The position numbers and the translations under genes are program-made. From Turritopsis dohrnii (Eukaryota > Cnidaria > Hydrozoa > Anthoathecata > Oceaniidae), in contig BQMF02000232.1 in assembly GCA_027922465.2 (NCBI GenBank), forward strand, positions 62,001 to 126,000: a stretch of DNA of 64,000 nucleotides, in the 5' to 3' direction. Shown piece by piece: positions 55,681 through 64,000 of this stretch (position 1 is its first letter; each line of letters opens with the position of its first letter). The notes below the pieces were generated by a model. That model had not been told where the DNA came from and did not search any database. It saw only the letters and a program-made list of their open reading frames with translations.

Positions 55681-56905
55681 TTAAAAGATTATTTTTATTT
55701 TTTTTATTATTATTTTTTTTTTTATTATATATATAGTCGGGCCGGTCCCGACCACCATTTTTGGACCAAACCCGAAAGGCCGCCATGGATCGGGAGCCCG
55801 GATTCGTTTCGCGGTAACGGGCGAAATCCACATACGTGAGTTCTAAACAAAATCAATAGAAATTAATAGTTTACCGCAAATACAATAAGTTGATGTTAGA
55901 TTCTACAAATTAAATCTTACTCCACTGTTAGTTTCGACATCGAGATCTGAAAAAATATCATACATGTGACTGATCAAAGAAGACACTTAAATGAACTATG
56001 TGTGGCGCAAAATAAAATCTATTCATAAACTTACTATTTGCACTGGTACTTGGGACCGGTTTTCCCACTGATGAAGGCTTTCCAACATCTAAAAACATAT
56101 GGAACATAACAGTTACAGAAGTGTTAAGAAGACATACATTATACATACATTAAAAATAAGAATATTTGCACTCTTACTATTTGCAGTGGGCGCATCCACA
56201 TCCATTAGATCTGAAAAAAATATATAACCGTGCCTATATGTACTGATCACTGCTCAAAGAATGGTATTGTTATACAATACAATTCTGCATGAACATGAAC
56301 AATATTACGAAAACTCACTATTCACATATTTGCTTGTTGTAGCATTATCTAAAAAAGTTATATGCGTATATATCTACACCCAAAACATATGAAGGAAGGA
56401 GTCATATGAATGAAAGGCGTCATATGAATGAAACATATATATTATGTAGCTATTACTTAGAAAGCTTACCAGAACGGGTTTTGTGTATGGGCTGTGCCCG
56501 TTTAACCATTTTCATTACTAAAAATAAAATGTTTATGAATCAAACTATTATGTATCAAACATGATTCCGTAATATGAATTACTTTCTTTCAGCTTCCTTC
56601 AGGGTCTTCAAAAGGTATCATAGAAAGGTAGTTATGTTTAATTGCATACCTGGTTTCTTTTTGTCATATTGTTGTAACTCTAAAAATAAAGCAGTTAAAA
56701 CCATAGTATCTTCTTTAATGAAAAAGCGGTGAAAGTAAATAATGTAAACCTTACTTGCAGCACATTCTGTTTCGAATACTAAAATATAGGAGGAAGATAT
56801 GTTTAATAGGAAGCAAATAACTTAAATGCAATAGAAAATCCCAGTTAAAAATGTACAACTTACTGAAGTCTGTGTTGGCTGCAGCCATTATATTTTTTTT
56901 ATTAC
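55681..56905 (-). CDS. Candidate micro-exon gene, unknown protein
   Basis: Reading down the minus strand, consecutive short segments with acceptor and donor sites join in frame: 56888-56864 (ATG, 25 nt), 56778-56755 (24), 56679-56650 (30), 56517-56470 (48), 56348-56319 (30), 56210-56178 (33), 56088-56035 (54), 55946-55921 (26), then 55842 onward. The first seven junctions are all phase 1, so each internal exon is a symmetric cassette. The ~90 residues to 55921 are polar and low-complexity, rich in T, S, N, A and K, without signal peptide or known domain. The last exon may run to a stop at 55681, or be only 7 nt (55842-55836) before a GTATGT donor, which would restore phase 1. An acceptor just upstream of the ATG (56905) implies a 5' exon or trans-spliced leader. 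Gene status is inferred from splice sites only. Confidence 0.55.
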
Positions 56906-57457
56906 TAAAATTAAATAAAAATTTCATAGTTTTAATTTACAACTCTTACAAAAATAATGCTAAAGATACTACATTACTAAACTGAAAATATATCTCTTTC
57001 AAAGAGGTGCCCTGACTTTTGGTTCATGAATTGCCTATGGAGATGTGTTGCTATTGACTAAAAGCTCGTGATTTTCCATGCGCAATTCATGGTAGCAGAG
57101 TACACGACGGGAACGTAAGTCAATGGGACTTGTACTCCACCTAAAGAAGAAATGAACATATCATGTGATATAAGTTGATTACATTTCTTCAGGATTAAAT
57201 ATAGCAGTTAACAGCTGGCACCTTAAGGAACAGTCATCGTGTATCAGAAAAAACGGAGACAGTAGTTCTACTATAAACAGCATTAACGAACCACCTAGTG
57301 GATAGAATAGATATCACACTGGTAAAGATACCCAAAGGAGAACTATACACAGTGTAATAATCATCCATCACATCCGTCACAATAATACACATGTTACTGA
57401 ACTTAAAAAAGGGCACAGATTATGGCAAACTGCACAACAAACAAAACAATAAATAAT

Positions 57458-57750
57458 TTACTGTAAAACTTGTGGGAATACAACATTCTGTGTATACAAC
57501 TTCCCATTGATGTAACCTTGTTTACCTGTGGCAGCAACTTTGACTTTAACATTATCAAATGCCTTTGCCCTAGAACAGGCTACATATAGTTGACCATGTG
57601 AAAAGCACGGTCGTTGTAGAAACAAACCAATTTTTTCAAATGTTTGACCTTGACTCTTATTAACAGTGAAAGAATAAGCCAAACGAATCGGCAGTTGTCT
57701 ACGTTTCAAAGTGAAAGGCATACCTGTGTCAGAGGGTGACAATTGTACCC
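57458..57750 (-). pseudogene. Helitron Pif1-like helicase, C-terminal fragment
   Basis: ~95 codons ending at a stop: RRQLPIRLAYSFTVNKSQGQT (helicase motif V/VI region), then FSHGQLYVACSRAKAFDNVKV, the standard end of Pif1-type helicases in Helitrons. It is truncated upstream at a T-rich and GGTACTAGGTAC-containing junction (57750-57790). The rest of the helicase and the Rep domain are absent. Confidence 0.85.
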
Positions 57751-57790
57751 TAGGTACATAGTACCTTTTTTTTTTTTAGGTACTAGGTAC

Positions 57791-57912
57791 TATATGTATA
57801 TCGAACTTGTTGTTGATAAAAGTCTTCAAATAAAAATAAAATAAAATCGTATAAGGGCTTATAACTTATAACTAATAGGTAGAAGGAGAAGACTAAATTT
57901 ATGATATTCAGC
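57791..57912 (+). repeat. 122-bp direct repeat, right copy
   Basis: Identical to 55093-55214. Confidence 0.95.
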
Positions 57913-58085
57913 TCTTCAGTTCCTTAGGGTACTGTTATCAATGAGAGTCCTGCGAAGGAGGACAGGAACTGCTCAACTATACAACCATCCTAGACATCAT
58001 TTCTACTCGGTTGGGGATTGAACCCGTGGTCTCTCGATTAGGAAGCGAGCACTCTGTCACTACCGATCAAAAACGCTCCCAGCAG
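57913..58085 (-). repeat. tRNA-Arg-like SINE
   Basis: On the minus strand: A box TAGTGACAGAG (about 58053-58063), a 7-nt anticodon loop TTCCTAA (CCT, arginine-like), then B box GGGTTCAATCCCC (58013-58025). The flanking body has no coding content. It is too degenerate in the acceptor stem to be called a functional tRNA. Confidence 0.65.
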
Positions 58086-58319
58086 GCTGAATGTCTTACA
58101 GAAAAATCCATGGATTCCTTCATTGCTATGATGATATGATTTTCTATAACTTGGTTCCCAACGGGATATGGATTTTTGGCGACAGAAATTTGCACTATCG
58201 TCACGATAATTTTCAGGCGATATTAATCGTCCGATTAATTCATGAATCGCCTTGACAAAAATTATCGCCAACCCGTTCTCGCCAAAAATGATTTTATCGT
58301 CAAATTAAAATTCTTTCAT

Positions 58320-58930
58320 GTAAAAAAAACGATGGCACGCAGACATCGTGCTCTTCTTCTTGGATCTTTGAAATTGGCTATGCGCCGTTGTAAGGCGCCA
58401 ACAAAATCGAAAGCAAAAACGATGTTTTTGGGTTCGAAAGATCTTCAGTGAAGAAAGAAAAAGAAAGAGGTGAATGGGAAAATCTTTTCCCTGATCTGAA
58501 TAAGGATGATACGAATTATCGAAAGTGTATTCGGCAAGAAAAAGTCTGGTCATTGCACTTTGTTTAGCGGAGGGTTGTTCACAACAAGCACTCAGTATCA
58601 GCTTTCAAGTTGGAAAATCCACTGTGGTCAAACGCACAATGGCAACTCTACTGTACTGAAGGAAGTATTAAAGGAGGTTTGTGACGCATTGGATACTGTA
58701 TTATCTCCAACTAGTATCCCGTGTAAAAAATGTTTACGGGCTTTTAATTCTGAAAGTGACGTCTCAAAAATGGTTTCGAAAAATTAAATCACAGCATGAC
58801 GAACAAAAAGGGTGTCAGTGCTGTAAGTACTTTAAATATAGGAGAGCAGAACAGTCGTTTTACTTGGAAGATTTGAAACCCATCAAAAATAAAAATACGC
58901 GCTGTGCATCCGCTTTTTCACTCTGAAAAT
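58320..58930 (+). pseudogene. Harbinger-like transposase remnant
   Basis: Pieces in different frames: RGEWENLFPDLNKDDTNYRK (58465-58530), then FQVGKSTVVKRTM (58595-58640), then LKEVCDALDTVLSP (58655-58712). These follow the order of the N-terminal and helix-turn-helix parts of PIF/Harbinger transposases. Multiple frameshifts; the DDE core is not seen. Confidence 0.45.
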
Positions 58931-59545
58931 AAATTGTATCGATTGAAGATGCAATGCAATGGTTCCCCGTGATAAAAAAATATAACGTCAATACGGAAAA
59001 AACAACACTTTTCACCTTTTTAATTAAAAATCTGTAGGTATTTTGGCTAATGCATTTTAGTTCACTATCAACACTGAGTTATGAACAGAAAAACTTCTTA
59101 ATGGGAAGATCTGATACACATCAAAACATTCATAATACATCTTTCACGATACGATATACATACAGGAGCAAAACAGTAGATAACAGGAAAACAACAGAGA
59201 GATTAAAATCGCTTTAACTCGAATCCATACCCCAACGTAAATAAAAGCCAAACGCGTAAGTTGAATGAACACTTTTATACCTGCACGAACCCAGAACTTC
59301 ATGATTTAAAACCATGGTATTCATTTCTTCGATCGTTTATATATTGTTTTTATCTGTCTTCTCTAAAGGAAAAGTAGTAATGCAGAAACCATACTATAAG
59401 AAAAACAAATTAAAAAAACAAAAAAATTCAAAAGCAAACTTACCCTAAAAACATTAATAAACCTTCGTGCAATACTTTCGTTGTCTACCGTTTCTTGATC
59501 AAAATAAACATTGAAAACGAATACGAAACGATCAAAACAAACGCA

Positions 59546-62500
59546 ATGTAAAGGTATCTTTACATTGAGCTTTCGAATGGCTTCCGAAGATGGCGGACGC
59601 TTTTGCGCCAACGGAAAAAATGAAAAATGATTTAGCGGTGAAAAAATGTCAAATGTCTTCTAATAACGCATCGAAATGCTGAAATATTATTAAGAAGAAC
59701 TTTTCATCAAGGCGAGAAAAAAAAATCAGTGAAAATGAATCAAAGCCAAATACCGTGCATAAAATGCGGAAAAATTTTCCGAACTGCAAGAGGCGCTATG
59801 CAGCACCAAAGACATTGCAAAGTAGTTGCAGCAATTGTTGATGTCTCAACGCCTACACAAACACTGCCGAATGAGAATCCGATTATAAAAGAAGCAGAGA
59901 TTCAAGAAAAGTATTATTGGGGAGAAATAAAAGGAAGTTTATTCACGAAACTGATCGAATCCAACTACGAAAAAATTGTCTTCTGGCGAAAAAATCTTTT
60001 TATGCTGCCAAATGGGTATACCGGTAAAAATTTTATCCGAGAAACTACAAGACTGTTAAACGCTTGGATCGAAGACAGTCCCCTGGGACAGATTGCAATG
60101 AAAGCGATTCATATCATGCCAGCTCTACTACTACAAAAACCAAGTAGAACATCAAAAGCTAACGATCATGTAAAGGCCCTTGAAAGAAGACTGCAGTTAT
60201 GGCACAAAGGCGAGATTGAAGAACTTGTAAATGAGGCAGAAACACTGCAATCACGACTGCCAAAGCCAACATGTAAGAAGACAATGGGAACAGTGTCAAG
60301 ACAGTTTAAGGAAAGAATGGAGAGAGGGGACGTGAATGGAGCAATTAAATTGATTACGAACAACATGAGCGGCGGGATCCTCCCATTAGATGACTCAACA
60401 ATTGCGCTACTAAAAGAAAAACATCCTGAAAGCGGAGAATCAAACGAACACAACATGCTACAAGGTCCTCTCCAAAAGATTCACCCAACAATATTCAATG
60501 CAATCGACGAAGAATTGGTCCGGAAGGCGGCAATTGCCACACAAGGAGGGTCAAGTCCTTCTGGCTTAGATGCCGACGGTTGGAGGCGACCACTCACATC
60601 AAAGATGTACGGTGATAGCGGAAGAGATCTGAGAAGAGCTATTGCGAATTTGACAAAGAAACTCTGTACAGAGGAAACGATGGATAACTCCTTGGAAGGT
60701 TTTCTCGCCGCAAGACTAGTCCCACTGGATAAGAAGCCAGGTGTCAGACCAATTGGTGTGGGAGAAGTGCTTAGGCGAATATGCGGTAAACTAATCATGT
60801 CAATAGCGAAAGGCGATGTCATTAAAGCAGGCAGCAGAGTACAGATGTGCTCCGGGCAGAAAAGCGGTAGTGAAGCTGCAATCCACGCAATGAGAAGAGC
60901 ATTCGAAACCGAAGAAGCTGAAGCAGTAATATTACTAGATGCAGCCAATGCCTTCAACAATATCAATAGACAAGCACTCCTACACAATGTCAAAGTGATT
61001 TGTCCCATATTGGCTACCTATGTTTCCAACTGCCATCGACTCCCAGCACGATTGTTCGTCATTGGTGGGATTGAACTTTCCTCGAAAGAAGGAACAACAC
61101 AAGGAGATCCGATCGCAATGGCAATTTACGCGATTGGAATAACTCCCTTATTGAACATCATGCTGTCGACGATCGCTGACACTACAGATCAAATGGTTGC
61201 ATTTGCAGACGATATCACTGCGACTGGAAAACTTGAATCGTTGAAGGAATGGTGGATCACAATCACAACAATTGGTCCACAATTCGGTTACTACCCTCAA
61301 CCTAGAAAATCATGGTTAATTGTAAAGGAAAAACACTTGGGCAAAGCAAACAATTTTTTTAATGGAACCGACATACAAATCTCTAAAAATGGTGAACGAC
61401 ATCTTGGGGCTGTTATTGGAAACAAGAACTTTAAAGATGAGTACTGTCGAAAACTAGTGAAACGATGGTCAGAAGAATTGACAGTACTAACGAGAGTGGC
61501 ATTGACTCAACCTCAGGCGGCATATTCCTGTTATGTTGCTGGCTATCAACACCGTTTTTCCTACTTCATGCGAACAATACCACAACTTGAGGAATACCTA
61601 CAGCCAGTTGAAGACATCCTGAGATGCCAATTTATACCAGCAATTACAGGTGGACAAGTGATTAATGATATCGAACGAAAGCTACTTTCTCTACTACCAC
61701 GACTTGGGGGACTGGGTCTCAAAAACGTTTGCGAAATCGCACCAATTGAACACGAAAATTCAAAGCAGTTTACTGTACGACTGCAAAGTGAAATCCTCGG
61801 TGTTGAACATGACGATAATGGAAAAACGATTGCAACGATAAGAGACGAAAGAAATCGGCGAAACAAAGAGAAGCTGGAACAAATTAAGACAGAAATGAGC
61901 GATGAACAACAGCGGATAAACGAGTCAAACTGTTTAGTCGGTGCTTCCAACTGGTTGACAAACCTCCCGATTAAAGATCTGGGATACAATCTCAATAAGG
62001 AACAATTCCAAGACGCCCTTCGCATAAGGTACAATTGGTCTCTACCACGACTACCTACAGAATGCGTATGTGGGAGTAAGTTCGACGTACCTCACGCATT
62101 ATCGTGTAAAAAGGGAGGATTTGTGGCTCTTAGACACAATGAGATCCGTGACATTACTTCAGCCTTTCTAAAAGAAACATGTGTTAACGTGCAAAATGAG
62201 CCAAGACTGATGGAACTTACTGGTGAAACATTGAATCACAGAACTGCGAACCAAAGCAGAGAAGCTCGTTTAGATATCGCTACAACCAGCTTCTGGACCC
62301 CTGGCCAAAGAGCATTCTTCGACATAAGGGTATTTGACCTAAACGCTCGGAGGTACAAGGGTCTAGAACTGAACAAATGCTTCAAGCGAAATGAAGACGA
62401 GAAAAAACGTCACTACAACGAACGAGTCAACCAAGTTGAAAATGGTACGTTCAGTCCGCTCGTATTTACAACCAATGGAGGGATGGGTCGTGAATGTAGA

Positions 62501-62827
62501 ACTTTTTACAAGAGACTATCGGAAATGTTAGCCGAAAAACGTGATATACCGTGGCAGCATGCTACAAACTTTATCCGATCAAAGATCTCCTTCAGCTTAC
62601 TACAATCAACCCTGTTATGTATTAGAGGCTCTCGTTCGCTATCATACAGAGAGCAACTATCCACAGATGATATTGTGCTGTCGAATGCACTGTCAAAAAT
62701 AAATGCGGAGTAATAGTTTTTTTTACCTATAGATTTATTATTATACTTTATTATCAAATGTAAAGCAACAATCATCTATGTATTATTTGAGGTATGAAGT
62801 TTTAGAAGAATAGATAATAAATATAAC

Positions 62828-62858
<31 letters not shown>

Positions 62859-62871
62859 TAAAGGTATCTTT
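59546..62871 (+). mobile_element. Full-length R2-type non-LTR retrotransposon
   Basis: The target duplication ATGTAAAGGTATCTTT is at 59546-59561 and 62856-62871. The insert has a 167-bp 5' UTR, one 994-codon frame, ~115 bp of 3' UTR and a ~28-nt poly(A). The complete frame plus intact duplication suggest recent insertion. Confidence 0.93.
59729..62713 (+). CDS. Reverse transcriptase with C-terminal restriction-like endonuclease
   Basis: 994 aa, intact. N-terminal zinc finger C10-x2-C13...H26-x3-C30. RT palm: VRPIGVGEVLRR, motif A LLDAANAFN (D404), TTQGDPIAMA, motif C FADD (D494, D495). C-terminal Cys-His knuckle C779-x-C781...H789-x3-C793, then RHNEIRD and the candidate endonuclease acids D849 and D865 (ARLDI ... 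FFDIRV). This order, one ORF with N-terminal zinc finger, RT, CCHC and RLE, is that of the R2/NeSL/HERO group, which nicks a target site and primes reverse transcription there. A poly(A) tail and a non-rDNA target show it is not a canonical 28S R2 insertion. Clade assignment by architecture only. Confidence 0.9.
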   Translation: MKMNQSQIPCIKCGKIFRTARGAMQHQRHCKVVAAIVDVSTPTQTLPNENPIIKEAEIQEKYYWGEIKGSLFTKLIESNYEKIVFWRKNLFMLPNGYTGKNFIRETTRLLNAWIEDSPLGQIAMKAIHIMPALLLQKPSRTSKANDHVKALERRLQLWHKGEIEELVNEAETLQSRLPKPTCKKTMGTVSRQFKERMERGDVNGAIKLITNNMSGGILPLDDSTIALLKEKHPESGESNEHNMLQGPLQKIHPTIFNAIDEELVRKAAIATQGGSSPSGLDADGWRRPLTSKMYGDSGRDLRRAIANLTKKLCTEETMDNSLEGFLAARLVPLDKKPGVRPIGVGEVLRRICGKLIMSIAKGDVIKAGSRVQMCSGQKSGSEAAIHAMRRAFETEEAEAVILLDAANAFNNINRQALLHNVKVICPILATYVSNCHRLPARLFVIGGIELSSKEGTTQGDPIAMAIYAIGITPLLNIMLSTIADTTDQMVAFADDITATGKLESLKEWWITITTIGPQFGYYPQPRKSWLIVKEKHLGKANNFFNGTDIQISKNGERHLGAVIGNKNFKDEYCRKLVKRWSEELTVLTRVALTQPQAAYSCYVAGYQHRFSYFMRTIPQLEEYLQPVEDILRCQFIPAITGGQVINDIERKLLSLLPRLGGLGLKNVCEIAPIEHENSKQFTVRLQSEILGVEHDDNGKTIATIRDERNRRNKEKLEQIKTEMSDEQQRINESNCLVGASNWLTNLPIKDLGYNLNKEQFQDALRIRYNWSLPRLPTECVCGSKFDVPHALSCKKGGFVALRHNEIRDITSAFLKETCVNVQNEPRLMELTGETLNHRTANQSREARLDIATTSFWTPGQRAFFDIRVFDLNARRYKGLELNKCFKRNEDEKKRHYNERVNQVENGTFSPLVFTTNGGMGRECRTFYKRLSEMLAEKRDIPWQHATNFIRSKISFSLLQSTLLCIRGSRSLSYREQLSTDDIVLSNALSKINAE

Positions 62872-64000
62872 TCCTTATACTAATCGTAGAAAAACATTAA
62901 CCGTGGTCTGACATACTTTTATGAATAAGTGACCGCAAAAACGACCCGAAATTTTAGAGAGTGAAAGCGTGAAAAAAGCGGATGCACAGCGCGTATTAGA
63001 ATATAGACTAGCCGCCAAGGCGGCGTCGCTCGCCACCCATGTTCAGCTTGTGTTGTGTGTCATATATCTCAGAATATATTTATACGCAGAAGAGAAGTAA
63101 CTTTAATGTAAAAAAATGGCAATATATAACACAGAACTGTTTACCCAGACATACAAAACCAAACATTGGATAACATTGCAAAATGTTAATTCAAAACAAA
63201 TTGATACCTTCCAAATTTTTCTTTCGTGCCAAAGTTACTGGTCTGCAATCATTAATGAATTTTTGAAATGATATATAGTCTGTTCTTCCCAAAACCATCA
63301 ACATCATGATTAAAACCATGAGTTTCATTTCTTTATGCTTTTTTTATTATTGCCTAAAAGAATAATATTTCAATTGTAATACCGAAAACCTAATCATGCT
63401 ATAACAATATTGAAATAAAAAACAAAAATAAAAAGGAAATTTAAGTACGCATTTATCCTAAAAACAATAACTGAAAACACAAATTTACCTAGAAGATAAA
63501 AAGTAACAATAAAAAAAACAATGTCAAAGTTATTTACCCAGGCATAGTACGTAAACAATTACCATAACACAAAATAATGCATAAACATGATAAAATATAA
63601 ACTTAATAAACTTAATATAAACTTAAATCCATCCAATAACGATTCTTTTTTGTAGCACAGTTTCATTGTACAGTAATAATTAATAAACTTCTTAAATACG
63701 TAATTTATTCTTCTCAACATCATAATTTAACCCCATGTGCTTCATTTTTTTTTTAACAGATGGAAATATTCAAAAAACATACAAAAAACTTAATCATACT
63801 ATGACGATATCAAAAGAAAAACAAAACAAACTGAAAGAAACTTTGAGAACACATTAACTTAAAAAATATATAATAATTAAAAACACAAATCAGTGCCGTA
63901 TCCAGAACGAATTTGGGGACTACGCTAAAACAGCTGGGGGTCTGGGGCGCGCTGCGCGCGCCCCAGTGGGTCCAGGGCATAGCCCTGGTGGGGGTTCAGG
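62872..64000. other. Repeat-rich right end of window, no gene seen
   Basis: Contains the right end of the older TIR element. A CTAGCCGCCAAGGCGGCGTC motif at 63009-63028 has a relative at ~19665 (CTAGCCGTGAAGGCGGCGGC). The rest is AT-rich sequence up to ~63890. Confidence 0.5.
63893..64000. repeat. GC-rich palindromic repeat at the window edge
   Basis: CAGTGCCGTATCCAGAACG opens a repeat with palindromes CTGGGGCGCGC/GCGCGCCCCAG and CCAGGGCATAGCCCTGG. Truncated by the window end. Confidence 0.7.

Larger units (their letters stand above)
58895..62997. mobile_element. Older TIR element interrupted by the LINE
   Basis: AATACGCGCTGTGCATCCGC at 58896 recurs inverted at 62978-62997. Removing the LINE insertion leaves ~790 bp between these ends, the size of a MITE. 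No target duplication could be assigned. Confidence 0.6.

Noticed and set aside
55643..55831. 62-codon minus-strand frame starting at GTG
   Set aside because: It is in a different frame from the splice-consistent last micro-exon, and its tail is an A-rich low-complexity run.
57234..57416. 60-codon minus-strand frame beside the Pif1 fragment
   Set aside because: No helicase or Rep motif and no continuity with the helicase frame.
60166..62034. Minus-strand frames of 96-175 codons opposite the LINE
   Set aside because: Antisense shadows of the reverse transcriptase frame.

Overview
Eukaryotic, AT-rich genomic DNA from an invertebrate animal, dense in transposable elements. A cnidarian or similar early-branching marine animal is my best guess. 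The basis is intron-rich animal genes of deuterostome/cnidarian type, a Polinton whose accessory proteins resemble those I associate with cnidarian Polintons, and the repeat mix (Harbinger, BEL/Pao, R2-like LINE, Helitron, tRNA-SINEs). The species cannot be named from the sequence.

Region 1 (268-15610) is a nearly complete Polinton/Maverick, a virus-like self-synthesising transposon with ~220-bp terminal inverted repeats (TIRs). It carries protein-primed DNA polymerase B, an RVE integrase with a perfect D,D(35)E triad, an A32-like packaging ATPase, a major capsid protein, a putative penton, a SAP-domain protein and a set of small membrane or coiled-coil proteins. Replication genes lie at the right, capsid genes in the centre and membrane proteins at the left. 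Two features stand out. An 81-residue protein (4146-4391) carries the PP1-docking and helical signature of the PPP1R15/GADD34 family, which suggests control of eIF2-alpha phosphorylation. Short perfect stem-loops lie at nearly all gene ends. No separate Ulp1/adenain-like protease is visible; the polymerase has an N-terminal OTU-like segment instead.

Region 2 (17122-31643, plus strand) is a complete 17-exon MFSD11/UNC93-like transporter gene that I could splice by hand into 457 codons. Its introns hold two decayed LINE copies, tandem repeats and a tRNA-derived SINE.

Region 3 (31644-38143) has no host gene. It contains a Harbinger deletion derivative with TTA target duplication, a MITE carrying a SINE, and palindromic repeats.

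Region 4 (54188-38144, minus strand) is a complete 6-exon glycine amidinotransferase gene (GATM, about 400 aa). It has a short mitochondrial-type first exon 7.6 kb upstream of the rest, and all three catalytic residues are present. Its introns contain a perfect 117-bp palindrome, a BEL/Pao fragment, a TTAA-flanked piggyBac-like MITE, a foldback element with a 9-bp target duplication, and two inverted repeat copies 12 kb apart.

Region 5 (55093-64000) has a 2.6-kb segment between identical 122-bp direct repeats, holding a candidate micro-exon gene (minus strand, nearly all exons symmetric phase 1) and a Helitron Pif1 helicase fragment. It then has a Harbinger remnant and an intact 994-aa R2-type (restriction-like endonuclease) non-LTR retrotransposon with a 16-bp target duplication, nested in an older TIR element.
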